Source: Nitrospirota bacterium
GTDB taxonomy: Bacteria; Nitrospirota_A; Leptospirillia; Leptospirillales; Leptospirillaceae
Assembly: GCA_021829515.1 (NCBI GenBank)
Contig: JAKBPM010000004.1
Coordinates: forward strand, 1-64,000
Reading direction: 5' to 3'
DNA length: 64,000 bases
The notes beneath the pieces were generated by a model. It saw nothing but the letters and a program-made list of their open reading frames with translations. It did no database searches and was not told where the DNA came from. A program made the translations under genes and the position numbers. Below are positions 53,418-62,486 of the stretch, in pieces; the first letter of the stretch is position 1, and each line of letters begins with the position of its first letter.

Positions 53418-55554
53418 TCACGATTCTCGTTTGTCTTCACGGCCCCTTTTGATTCTTACACCACTTGAGGAAGAGGCCCGATGTTTGATGTCAGGGCTTC
53501 TTCCTGTGCTTAAAAGGCATGGTTTATTGATTCAGCGGGAGAGGGTGGGGTCTGTTTTCTCCCCGGGGCTCTTCCGCTTGCAGGTTATCGGGATGGGGCC
53601 TCCCGATGAGGATGATGATGCGTTCTTGTCGCGCCTGAAACCAGATGATGTCGTTTTCCTGGTCGGTTTTGGGGGTGGAATTTCGAGCCGTGCCCAGAGG
53701 GGAGATGTTTTCTTTCTCTCTTCGGTCTCCACTTTTCAGGAAAAGGATGGCGAGGAATCCCGGCGTTTTTCGGAGGCATCACTGCCTGGCTCATCAATAA
53801 TGGGGAGAATCTTGGGATTCCCGCTTGGGACAGGGGTCTCCCTTTTGAAAATTGCAGGAAGTCCCGAAGAAAAAAAAGAGCTTTTCCGGTTGACAGGCTC
53901 TGATGTTTGCGACATGGAAACCGGAGCATGGGAAAGAGTCATTCAGTCGAAGGGGTGCCGGTTTATTGTGGCAAGAGTCATATCTGATTCAGTTGAAGAA
54001 ACATTGCCGGAGTTTTTAGGGGATCTCATCCAGAAAAACGGGAAGCTGTCCCTCAGAAAACTGTTGCTTGCGCTTCTTTCACCTCAAAAGCTTCTGGCAC
54101 TGGTCAAGATCGGTTACTCACAGAGAGTTGCGAGAAAAGGTCTTGCCGAGCTTGGAAGAAAAATTGGCGTCTTGTTGACGGAAGAATCAAAAGATAAAAC
54201 CATGGGGGAAGTTTTTCGGGGCTTTTTTCTTGGAGTCCTGGTGATGCTCTTCCTGGGGAGTTTTTCTGTCAGCGCTTATGCGATTCCTCTCCCGCCACCT
54301 GCATCTTCGTCGGGGCCACCGGGAACCGGGCCTTTTTTGAATCCGGGCAATGGCGAAAGCTTTCCACAGTTGCCGATTGGTGTCCCATCTCCGTTTTCTT
54401 TCAGTACTCCAACTCAGAATACGGTTGTCATTCCACTTCCTGCTATCGGTGTCAGCTACAATACGGGGGTAACGGTCGGGACGATTGTTCCCATCCTTTC
54501 TGCCTTGCCCAGCGGCCGTATTACTTCAATCCTTGCACCATCCATCACCTACAATCCTTACCTGGGTACCCAGGTGGGCGCGCGTTATTACCGTTATTAC
54601 AAAGGTAATCTCAAAAGATGGCATCTTATCGGGCTTCAGTCGAACTCTATCTGGAACTTTTATGAGTTTCATTACAGAGACCTTTCCATGGGAGATGGTC
54701 GATATATTCTTGATATCCGTCTGAAGGATTTCAAGAATCCCGCTGCCCGATTCTATGGCTTGGGGCCGGACTCCGCTTTTGGAAATCAGTCAAATTACAC
54801 ACTGTCTGAAGCCTCGGCCCATGTGACGGTGGGTGCGAATCTTGACCATCAGAAAATCCGGGCCTGGTTTATGGAGCGACTCAGGGAATATGGTGCCTCC
54901 CCCGGAGTGATTCCCGGCCTGCCCTACTCCGGGACGGTTTTCCCTAATGTCAATGGTCTTTCAAACAATCCTGTGATTATCTCCCATCGGGCGAATGTGA
55001 CTTATGATACCAGGGACAACCACCTGATTCCGTCGACAGGGACCTATGCACGGGCTTTTGCAGAACTTGACCAGAACGAAACGGCCGGTGAGGTAAGTGT
55101 ATTCGATCGCTTCAATGCCGAGTATAAAACATGGATACCCCAGGGGGAGAATGATCAGAATGTGCTTGCGATCAGGGGGATGGTGAACCTGATGAATGGT
55201 CCGAATATTCCCTTCTACGCACAAAGCATGCTGGGAGGCGCGTATACCCTTGAAGGGTTTGGTACTGGACGTTTCTATGATCTTGATGCGGCCCTTTTTA
55301 ATGTTGAAGAGCGGATACAGGCTTTTGACATGACACTTCTCGGTGTAACCAGTTCCTGGCAAATCGCTCCGTTTTTGGGGGTAGGAGAGGTTTTTCATGA
55401 TCAGAGGGAGCTTACAAATCCCTCGCTTTATGCAATCAATCCGGGCGTCGGCTTCCGGGCCCTTGTCGAGCCCAATGTGGTTGGGCGTCTTGACATGGGT
55501 TATTCCACCCAGGCGGGGGTCGTGGAGTATGTGGGAATCGGGTTCCCCTTCTGA
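53392..55554 (+). CDS. HpnG-like nucleosidase fused in frame to an outer-membrane barrel protein
   Basis: One uninterrupted frame of 720 codons. Residues about 15-240 resemble hopanoid-associated phosphorylase/nucleosidase HpnG (MTA/SAH nucleosidase fold: LTPLEEEARCL at the start, VGFGGGIS, and CDMETGAWE carrying the active-site Glu pair), which removes adenine from adenosylhopane. About residue 271 a new start-like Met (54202) is followed by a signal peptide (FFLGVLVMLFLGSFSVSAYA) and a BamA/surface-antigen-type beta-barrel with repeated aromatic strands and a C-terminal Phe (GIGFPF). A cytoplasmic enzyme joined to an exported barrel is unlikely to work as one chain, so two products, by internal start or processing, seem plausible. 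GGAGGAAG precedes the TTG start. Confidence 0.75.
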   Translation: MPLSPHFSDHDSRLSSRPLLILTPLEEEARCLMSGLLPVLKRHGLLIQRERVGSVFSPGLFRLQVIGMGPPDEDDDAFLSRLKPDDVVFLVGFGGGISSRAQRGDVFFLSSVSTFQEKDGEESRRFSEASLPGSSIMGRILGFPLGTGVSLLKIAGSPEEKKELFRLTGSDVCDMETGAWERVIQSKGCRFIVARVISDSVEETLPEFLGDLIQKNGKLSLRKLLLALLSPQKLLALVKIGYSQRVARKGLAELGRKIGVLLTEESKDKTMGEVFRGFFLGVLVMLFLGSFSVSAYAIPLPPPASSSGPPGTGPFLNPGNGESFPQLPIGVPSPFSFSTPTQNTVVIPLPAIGVSYNTGVTVGTIVPILSALPSGRITSILAPSITYNPYLGTQVGARYYRYYKGNLKRWHLIGLQSNSIWNFYEFHYRDLSMGDGRYILDIRLKDFKNPAARFYGLGPDSAFGNQSNYTLSEASAHVTVGANLDHQKIRAWFMERLREYGASPGVIPGLPYSGTVFPNVNGLSNNPVIISHRANVTYDTRDNHLIPSTGTYARAFAELDQNETAGEVSVFDRFNAEYKTWIPQGENDQNVLAIRGMVNLMNGPNIPFYAQSMLGGAYTLEGFGTGRFYDLDAALFNVEERIQAFDMTLLGVTSSWQIAPFLGVGEVFHDQRELTNPSLYAINPGVGFRALVEPNVVGRLDMGYSTQAGVVEYVGIGFPF

Positions 55555-56174
55555 ATTTCCCTTCTCAGACGGTCTTCGGCTGCCCGGTCATTTTTTTTGA
55601 TAACCTTTTGGACAGATCTTTTATTGCTGTCCAGAAGGCTGCAGGAGAGATAGGAGACGGGCGACAGAAACAGGTCAACTGTCCCCATCAGAAGTCCATC
55701 TGCGAGGAATGTTGGAAAAGAAACATCACCATAGTGCCTGAAGGTGAAAGCAGGCCGGGCAAAGATACATGTCGCGAGAGATGTTGTTGTTGTTCTCCCC
55801 AGCTTGTGCACGTCCCGTGCTGAGTTGACCATATAACGGTTAATGGAATATTTATTTGGCCGCAGCAGGGCAGAGTAACGGGTGATATGCCAGTTCTGGT
55901 TCTGGTCAAACCAGAAGAGCTCATTCCCTTTGACAAGGTGCTTTCCAAGAGAGTATCTGGGGTCTGTCCATGAAAATCCGTCTTTTTTGAGAATCGGCTC
56001 TATCTGGGCCTCTGCCTTTCGGGACGGGAAAACGGTATCGGGAAGATCAATTTGAGCTGTATCGAGGGCATTCTGTTTTTCCAGTGGAACCGGCGCCGTG
56101 TTGCATGAAGCAATAGACAGCAGAAGGGCGGAGAGGGCGAGGAACTTTTTTATGACTTTTATTGGGCCGATCAA
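55500..56174 (-). CDS. lipoprotein of unknown function
   Basis: A 224-residue predicted lipoprotein with signal peptide and lipobox LLSIASC ending at about residue 24. The mature part includes a segment with several aromatic residues (ELFWFDQNQNWHITRYSALLRPNKY) and a short hydrophobic helix around residue 165. No family recognised. TTG start with AGAGG just upstream. It runs against the hopanoid genes and its 3' end overlaps the end of the outer-membrane barrel by 55 bp on the opposite strand. Confidence 0.7.
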   Translation of the reverse strand: MIGPIKVIKKFLALSALLLSIASCNTAPVPLEKQNALDTAQIDLPDTVFPSRKAEAQIEPILKKDGFSWTDPRYSLGKHLVKGNELFWFDQNQNWHITRYSALLRPNKYSINRYMVNSARDVHKLGRTTTTSLATCIFARPAFTFRHYGDVSFPTFLADGLLMGTVDLFLSPVSYLSCSLLDSNKRSVQKVIKKNDRAAEDRLRREIQKGNPIPTYSTTPAWVE

Positions 56175-56300
56175 AAAAACCTCTTCAAAAAGGAACGATT
56201 GGAATTGTATTCAAACGGAGTTGATGATGAAACGCAACGCTTATTTACTTTATCACAGGAGTTCCATCCTGAAAAAATTTAAAAACAGGGAGGACTCCTG

Positions 56301-57341
56301 ATGGGAACAGGAAAGCGAACAGCTCTGGTGACCGGGGCGACTGGGTTTGTCGGCTCACATGTGGCGCAACTTCTGCTCGAAGAAGGATATTCGATCCGCT
56401 GTCTGGCAAGGGAAGGCAGCGATAAAAGAAATCTTCCCGGAGAGAGTGAGCATGTTTCCTGGGTTACAGGAGATCTCCTTGACCCATTGTCCCTTGTGCG
56501 GGCGCTCGACGGGATGCAGGAGCTGTACCATGTCGCGGCGGACTATAGGCTCTGGACCCCCCGCAAAGGTGAGATCATCCAAACCAATGTCGAGGGAACC
56601 AGAAATATCCTGGAAGCTTGCAGAATTTGCCGTCCGGAGAAGATTGTCTACTGTTCGAGCGTTGCGGCATTGGGGACTCGTTCAGATGGAATTCCCATTG
56701 ATGAGACGATGGAAGTTGACACAAAAACGCTGATCGGGGAATATAAGCTGTCAAAGTATCTTTCCGAGCAGTTGGTGTTGTCCTACGCCGGGGGATGCGA
56801 TGGGGGAGAGCCTCTTCCCGTCGTCATCGTTAACCCCAGTGCTCCAATCGGGGCCGGAGATATCAAGCCAACTCCCACTGGGCGGATTGTTCGTGACTAT
56901 ATGCGGAAAATGATGAAGGCGTACGTCAGGACAGGGCTGAATGTCATCCATGTCCGGGATGTGGCCAGGGGACATCTTCTTGCAGCGCAAAAAGGCGTTC
57001 CCGGGCAGAAGTACATTTTGGCGAATCAAAATATGCAACTGGTCGAGATATTCCGTCTTCTGGCAGGAATAACGGGGGTTCCGGCTCCAAAGGCCGAGAT
57101 GCCAAGATCTCTCCTTTACCCCGTTGCCATCGTTTCTGAGGGAATCTCCCTCTTGACAGGCCGTGAGCCGCTTGTTCCTTTCGATGCGGCGCGTATGGCC
57201 CATAAAATGATGTTTTTCTCAGGAAACAGGGCTGTAAGGGAATTGGGCCTTGTTTTGACGCCGGTGGAGAAAGCTTTTGATGATGCTGTCCGGTGGTTTT
57301 CAAAAGAGGAGTATATGGGGGCCGGGACCTTCCCCGGATAA
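56301..57341 (+). CDS. hpnA: hopanoid-associated NAD-dependent sugar epimerase HpnA
   Basis: Extended short-chain dehydrogenase of 346 residues, matching HpnA-type dihydroflavonol-reductase-like proteins. The NAD motif VTGATGFVGSHVAQLL (about residues 10-25), YHVAADYRLW (a HpnA-typical block), SSVAALG and the YKLSK catalytic Tyr-Lys segment are visible. Presumed to act on the hopanoid side chain or its sugar. GGGAGGA precedes the ATG. It follows the reverse-strand lipoprotein after about 125 bp. Confidence 0.87.
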   Translation: MGTGKRTALVTGATGFVGSHVAQLLLEEGYSIRCLAREGSDKRNLPGESEHVSWVTGDLLDPLSLVRALDGMQELYHVAADYRLWTPRKGEIIQTNVEGTRNILEACRICRPEKIVYCSSVAALGTRSDGIPIDETMEVDTKTLIGEYKLSKYLSEQLVLSYAGGCDGGEPLPVVIVNPSAPIGAGDIKPTPTGRIVRDYMRKMMKAYVRTGLNVIHVRDVARGHLLAAQKGVPGQKYILANQNMQLVEIFRLLAGITGVPAPKAEMPRSLLYPVAIVSEGISLLTGREPLVPFDAARMAHKMMFFSGNRAVRELGLVLTPVEKAFDDAVRWFSKEEYMGAGTFPG

Positions 57342-57437
57342 GTCGGGCTGATGTAACCAATAAATGCCTGTCCGGGAGCTCACGAGAGCACCGGTCTCAG
57401 TTTCGGATAGTTGTAACCCTAAAAGCAGGAGATTCTG

Positions 57438-58346
57438 ATGGATATATTTTTACCGGAATATGCGGGTGTCTGTGTCGGCGTGAAACTAGCAATCAAGCTT
57501 GCGAACAAGTCTGCGGAAGAGTCGGTCGGGCCTGTTTTCATTCTCCATGAAATTGTCCATAACACACATGTCGTGAAAGATTTGGCCAACCGTGGAGTGA
57601 AGTCGGTTGATGCCGTCTCGGAAGTTGATCGTGGTACCTTGATCATTAGTGCACACGGCGTTGCTCCGGATGTGATCAAGGAAGCCCGGGACAAGAATCT
57701 TGAAGTGGTTGATACAACATGTCCACTGGTTTCAAAGATCCATCGCATCGTTCGGAACCTCGCGGACAAAAATTATACGATCCTTCTTTTGGGCGAGGAG
57801 AGCCATGATGAGGTCATGGGTGTTCAGGGCTGGGCAAAGGAACATATCCACATCTTTCACAAGCCTGAGGAAATCGATCGCCTTCCTGTTGTCGACGGAC
57901 CTGTGGCACTTGTTTCGCAGACGACACAGAGCATCAAGTACTTTGACGAGATTCTGGCCCTGCTGACGGTCAAATATCCTCAGCTTGAGGTCCACAACAC
58001 CATCTGTGATGCTACCGAGAAGCGTCAGACATCGGCCCTCGAAATTGCGGGAGACATGGATGTGATGATTACCGTCGGCTCCATGACGAGTGCCAACTCG
58101 CGCCGGCTTCAGGAGGTTTCTGCCGGGCTTTGTCCAAAGTCCTATCTGGTTGATAGCGCGAAGGATATCAACCCAGACTGGTTTAACGGAAGCGAAAGAG
58201 TCGGCGTTACCGCAGGGGCTTCAACCCCGGACTGGCTGATTGAGGGTGTGATCGAGCGGTTGGGAGAAATATCAGCCCAGCGAGGATATGCTGTTACGGT
58301 CAACCGTAGCGAGTCCGCAGAAGAGGAGTTCATCTCCACCCACTAG
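57438..58346 (+). CDS. ispH: 4-hydroxy-3-methylbut-2-enyl diphosphate reductase
   Basis: Last step of the non-mevalonate isoprenoid pathway, giving IPP and DMAPP; a [4Fe-4S] enzyme. The three cluster cysteines are Cys12 (GVCVGV), Cys95 (DTTCPLV) and Cys190 (NTICDAT). Other motifs: HEIVHNTHVV, ISAHGVAP and SQTTQS, and the C-terminal TAGASTP. Length 302. AGGAG precedes the ATG. Placed among hopanoid genes, it supplies the precursor for squalene. Confidence 0.95.
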   Translation: MDIFLPEYAGVCVGVKLAIKLANKSAEESVGPVFILHEIVHNTHVVKDLANRGVKSVDAVSEVDRGTLIISAHGVAPDVIKEARDKNLEVVDTTCPLVSKIHRIVRNLADKNYTILLLGEESHDEVMGVQGWAKEHIHIFHKPEEIDRLPVVDGPVALVSQTTQSIKYFDEILALLTVKYPQLEVHNTICDATEKRQTSALEIAGDMDVMITVGSMTSANSRRLQEVSAGLCPKSYLVDSAKDINPDWFNGSERVGVTAGASTPDWLIEGVIERLGEISAQRGYAVTVNRSESAEEEFISTH

Positions 58347-58479
58347 TTCCGTCTGGCGATGAATTGGCGTTCTTTTATGAAACAGGAATTATCGGTGAAA
58401 GCAGGATATAGGGATCTTCCGGATTCTGGCATTTTTCTTCAGTGCTGTTTGGGAGGAGACCAAAAAAGAAAGGCTTCTG

Positions 58480-59922
58480 ATGCTTAGAACATTATTTTTA
58501 AACCCACCTTCCTTCTCGGACTTTGACGGGGGAGCCGGGGCCCGTTACCAGGCCACGCGAGAGGTTCGCTCATTCTGGTATCCTACATGGCTGACCTATC
58601 CGGCTGGAATGATGCCCAATTCTCTTGTGCTTGATGCTCCGCCAATGGGCTGGGGCGTCAAGGAAACGCTTCGCCTGGCCAAAGATTTTGATATGGTTAT
58701 CCTGTATACGAGCACTCCCTCCCTGAATAATGATATTGCGACCGCCAAGGGCTTCAAGGCGATCAACCCCTCCATGGTTGTCGGTTTTGTCGGCCCGCAT
58801 CCGAGCGTTTTGCCGGAAATTACGCTCAGGGCTGATGATGTCATTGATTTCGTTGTTCGGGAAGAGTTTGATTATGCGATTCCGGAGATTGCATCAGGGA
58901 AGCCCTGGGATGAGGTTCTTGGAATCAATTTCCGCAAAGAGGGCAAGATCTACGCGACTCCTGATCGTGCAGTACTGGAAAACCTCGATGTTCTGCCTTT
59001 TGCTTCCGAGGTTTACAAGCGGGATCTGGATATTTCCCTGTACGAAATACCCTGGATGAAGCACCCGTATGTTTCTATCTATACAGGCAGGGGTTGTGGC
59101 AGCAAGTGTACTTTCTGCCTGTGGCCCCAGACTTTTTCCGGAAATGTCTACCGGACACGTTCTGTGGAGAACGTCATCTCGGAAGTTGAGTATATCGTCA
59201 AGAATTTCCCCGGGATCCAGGAGCTTTTTTTTGATGACGATACACTCACCGAGTATCGCGACCGGACAAGGGAGCTCTCCCATGCGCTGAAGAGATTCAA
59301 CCTTTCCTGGGGATGCAACTCCAAGGCAAATGTTGATTTCGAGACACTTCGCATCATGAAGGACTCCGGATGCCGTGTAATGGTTGTCGGCTATGAATCG
59401 GGAGATCAGCAAATCCTCAATAACGTCAAAAAAGGAATTCGTGTTGAACAGGCGAGGGAGTTCACCAAAAATGCCCATCAGCTTGGAATGACGATTCACG
59501 GGACTTTTATTGTCGGGCTTCCCGGCGAAACACCTGAGACAATTGAGAAAACGATCGACTTTGCTTGTGAAATGGATATTGAGACACTTCAGGTTTCTCT
59601 TGCCTCTCCTTATCCCGGAACTCATTTTTTTGAGCTGGCCCGGGAAAAAGGTTACATGAGCGAGGTCGATATGGTTAATGGTGACGGCATTCAGAACTGC
59701 AATATCAGTTATCCGGAAATCAGTGCCAGAGAGATTTTCATGGCCGTTCCAAAATTTTACCAGCGATTTTACTATCGCCCAAGCTATATTTTTAAGGTCT
59801 TAAAAAGGGCAATGAGCAATGGGAAGGAAGCCCGGAAAATTTTCCGGGAAGCGGTGGCCTATTTTCGCTTTCTTTCGAAGAGAAAAGCGGCTCTCAAGAC
59901 TCCTCCTGCTTCGGTTGCCTGA
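58480..59922 (+). CDS. hpnJ: hopanoid radical SAM protein HpnJ
   Basis: B12-binding-domain radical SAM enzyme of 480 residues. The N-terminal cobalamin-like domain begins LRTLFLNPPSFSDFDGGAG; the radical SAM cluster is Cys206, Cys210 and Cys213 (CGSKCTFC). In characterised bacteria HpnJ forms the cyclitol ring of bacteriohopanetetrol cyclitol ether. The segment FWYPTWLTYPAGM is typical of this subfamily. GGGAGGAG lies about 30 bp upstream; the nearer AAAGAAAGG precedes the ATG. It is followed 42 bp later by hpnI. Confidence 0.9.
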   Translation: MLRTLFLNPPSFSDFDGGAGARYQATREVRSFWYPTWLTYPAGMMPNSLVLDAPPMGWGVKETLRLAKDFDMVILYTSTPSLNNDIATAKGFKAINPSMVVGFVGPHPSVLPEITLRADDVIDFVVREEFDYAIPEIASGKPWDEVLGINFRKEGKIYATPDRAVLENLDVLPFASEVYKRDLDISLYEIPWMKHPYVSIYTGRGCGSKCTFCLWPQTFSGNVYRTRSVENVISEVEYIVKNFPGIQELFFDDDTLTEYRDRTRELSHALKRFNLSWGCNSKANVDFETLRIMKDSGCRVMVVGYESGDQQILNNVKKGIRVEQAREFTKNAHQLGMTIHGTFIVGLPGETPETIEKTIDFACEMDIETLQVSLASPYPGTHFFELAREKGYMSEVDMVNGDGIQNCNISYPEISAREIFMAVPKFYQRFYYRPSYIFKVLKRAMSNGKEARKIFREAVAYFRFLSKRKAALKTPPASVA

Positions 59923-59963
59923 ACTCTCTGGGGTTAAGTTTGTCGTAGCAGCATCTGAAACGG

Positions 59964-61217
59964 TTGGGCCTTGGTGCTGTTTATGGCTCTGTGCTCAGCC
60001 CGGAGCCCAAATTGCCAGTATCTGTTCTTGATCTCTCTGTATTGCTCCTCGCTGTCGGGGGGCTTGGTTTGCTGTTCGATGGTCTGGCCTGGTGGTCAGG
60101 CCATCGTCATTTCAAGAAAAAAATTCTTCCTGATCCTCCCACATGGCCTCAGGTATTGATGGTCAAGCCGGTCGCCGGCCTGGATGTGGGCGCTCGTGAA
60201 AATTTTCTCTCGCTTATACATCAGGACTATCCCAGCTTTTCTATTGTCTTTGTTGTCAGTTCTTCAAACGATCCCGTTCTGCCACTCATTAAAGAAATGT
60301 GTTCTCTTGCTCCGGATCGTGTATCCCTCAAGGTCGTCGATGGTCCGAGAGGGGCCAACCGCAAGATCAGTAATGTGTTTTTGCTCATGGAGCAGAACGC
60401 ATTTTCCAATGAGCCCTACATTCTTTTAAATGACAGTGATATCAGGGTTGGGCGAGATTATCTGAAGTCGATCGTCCGGGAGGCCCATGAGGATCCATCG
60501 ATTGGTATGGTGACCTGCTTCCAGCGGGGGAATCCCTCGGGATCCGGAACGAGCCAGATCGCCTCTGTCATGTTGAATACAGAGGCGATCCCCCAGGGAC
60601 TCTTGGCAAAAGCGCTTGCTCCGGTTGATTTTGCCTATGGTCCTACAATGCTGATGCGCAGGGATGCCCTTGAAAAAATGGGAGGATTCGCACCGATCCG
60701 GGATCTCCTGGCGGATGATTTTCATCTGGCGCAGGGAATGATCAGGGAGGGGTATCGTATTGTCCTTTCAGAATATATCGTTGATGCCCAGATCCCTGAC
60801 CAGAGCCTTCTTTCCTTCTGGGAGCAGGAGAGAAGGTGGGTTATTACCTATCGAAGCTGTCGTCCTCTTGGATATGCCTTTTCCATCCTCTTGAGGCCCT
60901 TTCCCTTCCTTTTGGGTTCGGGGGTTCTGTTTGAGGCGAGCGGGTATGCTTTATCTGCGTTTTCCGCACTCCTTATCTGGTCGTTGCATTTGCTGATTCT
61001 TTCCGATATTGCCAAACGATTTGTATCGAGACCGATCCCATGGAGCCGGATGTATCTTCTGTTGTTCAGGGAAATCCTGTCTCTGGCCCTTTATTTTGCA
61101 AGCTATGGTCATCAGATTGTCTGGAGAGGAAGACGTTTTTCTGTTCAAAAGGGAGGCGGCCTGCTGGAGCTGGATCAATCCACAAAACCTCAAAAGCAGC
61201 AGCATCCTTTTTCGTGA
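59964..61217 (+). CDS. hpnI: hopanoid glycosyltransferase HpnI
   Basis: GT2-family, ceramide glucosyltransferase-like protein of up to 417 residues; HpnI transfers GlcNAc to bacteriohopanetetrol. It has an N-terminal membrane segment (about residues 20-42), a catalytic domain with KPVAGLD, the DxD-like LNDSDIRV (about 160) and QERRWVITYR (a (Q/R)xxRW motif), and three to four C-terminal membrane segments. The start is uncertain because no strong ribosome site is seen near 59964; GTG at 59991 is an alternative. No HpnK gene follows. Confidence 0.85.
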   Translation: MGLGAVYGSVLSPEPKLPVSVLDLSVLLLAVGGLGLLFDGLAWWSGHRHFKKKILPDPPTWPQVLMVKPVAGLDVGARENFLSLIHQDYPSFSIVFVVSSSNDPVLPLIKEMCSLAPDRVSLKVVDGPRGANRKISNVFLLMEQNAFSNEPYILLNDSDIRVGRDYLKSIVREAHEDPSIGMVTCFQRGNPSGSGTSQIASVMLNTEAIPQGLLAKALAPVDFAYGPTMLMRRDALEKMGGFAPIRDLLADDFHLAQGMIREGYRIVLSEYIVDAQIPDQSLLSFWEQERRWVITYRSCRPLGYAFSILLRPFPFLLGSGVLFEASGYALSAFSALLIWSLHLLILSDIAKRFVSRPIPWSRMYLLLFREILSLALYFASYGHQIVWRGRRFSVQKGGGLLELDQSTKPQKQQHPFS

Positions 61218-61224
61218 GGCAAAA

Positions 61225-61614
61225 TTGAACGGACCGATCACCTCTATCGGGGAATGGACTTTTTATTCAGGGTTTTTGGTGGCCCTGATCCTTGAACATC
61301 TGGGTTTCATTCTCCTGTCAAAGGGGATGAGACAGTCCAGAAAAGATTCGGGAGAAGCCCCAGGAGAACGTTTCAGGGGAACAGCTTTAAACCCATGGGT
61401 CTGGTCAGGCGTTGTCCTCCAGGCAATCTATTACATCATGCTTCTGGGATTTCTTCAGCGCCTTCCTGTGAGTCTGGTGATTCCAATGACAGGTTTCGGT
61501 TATGTGCTGACTGCGTTCATGGCCAGGATCTTCCTGAAGGAACATGTTTCCTTCAGGAGGTGGGTGGGAATTTTACTGATTACTTCGGGTGTCTTTCTGG
61601 TTTCCAGAAGTTGA
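61225..61614 (+). CDS. small DMT/EamA-type four-helix transporter
   Basis: A 129-residue protein with four membrane segments and the closing pattern AFMARIFLKEHVSFRRWVGILLITSGVFLVS, typical of single-domain drug/metabolite transporters (SMR/EmrE-like, half-size EamA). It starts at a TTG 7 bp after the hpnI stop with GAGG just upstream; a longer frame beginning at 61009 is the shadow of hpnI. The location suggests a role with hopanoid or undecaprenyl-linked sugar traffic, but the substrate is unknown. Confidence 0.75.
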   Translation: MNGPITSIGEWTFYSGFLVALILEHLGFILLSKGMRQSRKDSGEAPGERFRGTALNPWVWSGVVLQAIYYIMLLGFLQRLPVSLVIPMTGFGYVLTAFMARIFLKEHVSFRRWVGILLITSGVFLVSRS

Positions 61615-61624
61615 TGAGGTTTTC

Positions 61625-62413
61625 TTGATTCTTCTCTTTTTCAAGACACTTCTTTTCAGATGGTATGTCTTTTTTTTCCTTTTTTTGGGCTTTTGGCTCC
61701 TTTCCCGCCAAGTCGGAAAGAGGGGGGCAGGTCTTCGATTCCTCACCTCTTTTGCGGCCAGTTATTTTTGTGAATGGAGCTCTTCGCTTCCAAATGGCTG
61801 GTTCCCTTTTGGCCATTACACCTATTTGCCGACAACCCGTGCCAAAGAGCTATGGGTCGGGCACCTCCCTTTCATGGACTTTCTCTCTTTTTCCTTTTTG
61901 ATGGTTGGAAGTCTTGGCATTGTTTCCCGTGTTTGGGGAGTGTCTGTGGGCGAAGTCCTGCAACAGCCCCTAAAGATTACATGGCCTCTTTTTTTGTTGT
62001 CCGACCTTATGTTTTTTGGTGTTGACATGGTGATCGATCCCGTTTCTCTCAGGGGAAACAGATGGTTTTTGGGACAAATCTATTACTACCCACAAGGTGG
62101 AATTTATTTCGGTGTCCCGTTGGCAAATTTCGCCGGATGGGCGGTTCTGGGTGGAATAATCCTGTTTTTGTGGCGTGCTTTGGGACGCCTGACACCTCTT
62201 CTGGATGTCGACAAAAATTCTTCCCGGAGTTATTCACCCATCGACTGCTGGGGCCCATCGTTCCTTTGGCTCTCTGTTTACTTGTTCAATTTCGGGATCG
62301 CTTTGTACCTTGAGGAGTACTTCCTGTGCGCATCAGACTTGATTGTGCTCCTGATTTTGTTCTTGATGCTCTTTTTCGTGAAAAAAAAGTCCGGGAACCT
62401 GTTCAGTCACTAA
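61625..62413 (+). CDS. CruF-like carotenoid biosynthesis protein (DUF422/COG2324)
   Basis: A multi-pass membrane protein of about 262 residues (seven to eight hydrophobic segments). It shows the COG2324 pattern: WSSSLPNGWFPFGHYTY in the first third and DPVSLRGNRW...GIYFGVPLANFAGWA in the middle, corresponding to carotenoid 1',2'-hydratases (CruF, bisanhydrobacterioruberin hydratase). No other carotenoid gene lies in the window. It overlaps or abuts the transporter gene: TTG 61625 with ATGAGG is the chosen start; GTG 61589 is possible. The substrate could be a carotenoid or another polyprenoid. Confidence 0.75.
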   Translation: MILLFFKTLLFRWYVFFFLFLGFWLLSRQVGKRGAGLRFLTSFAASYFCEWSSSLPNGWFPFGHYTYLPTTRAKELWVGHLPFMDFLSFSFLMVGSLGIVSRVWGVSVGEVLQQPLKITWPLFLLSDLMFFGVDMVIDPVSLRGNRWFLGQIYYYPQGGIYFGVPLANFAGWAVLGGIILFLWRALGRLTPLLDVDKNSSRSYSPIDCWGPSFLWLSVYLFNFGIALYLEEYFLCASDLIVLLILFLMLFFVKKKSGNLFSH

Positions 62414-62486
62414 GCGGAAAGAGCGCTTCCATGCTTTTTGGTTCGGATTTATTGACCTTCTTTTAAGCCAACCCTATAATCTTTTC

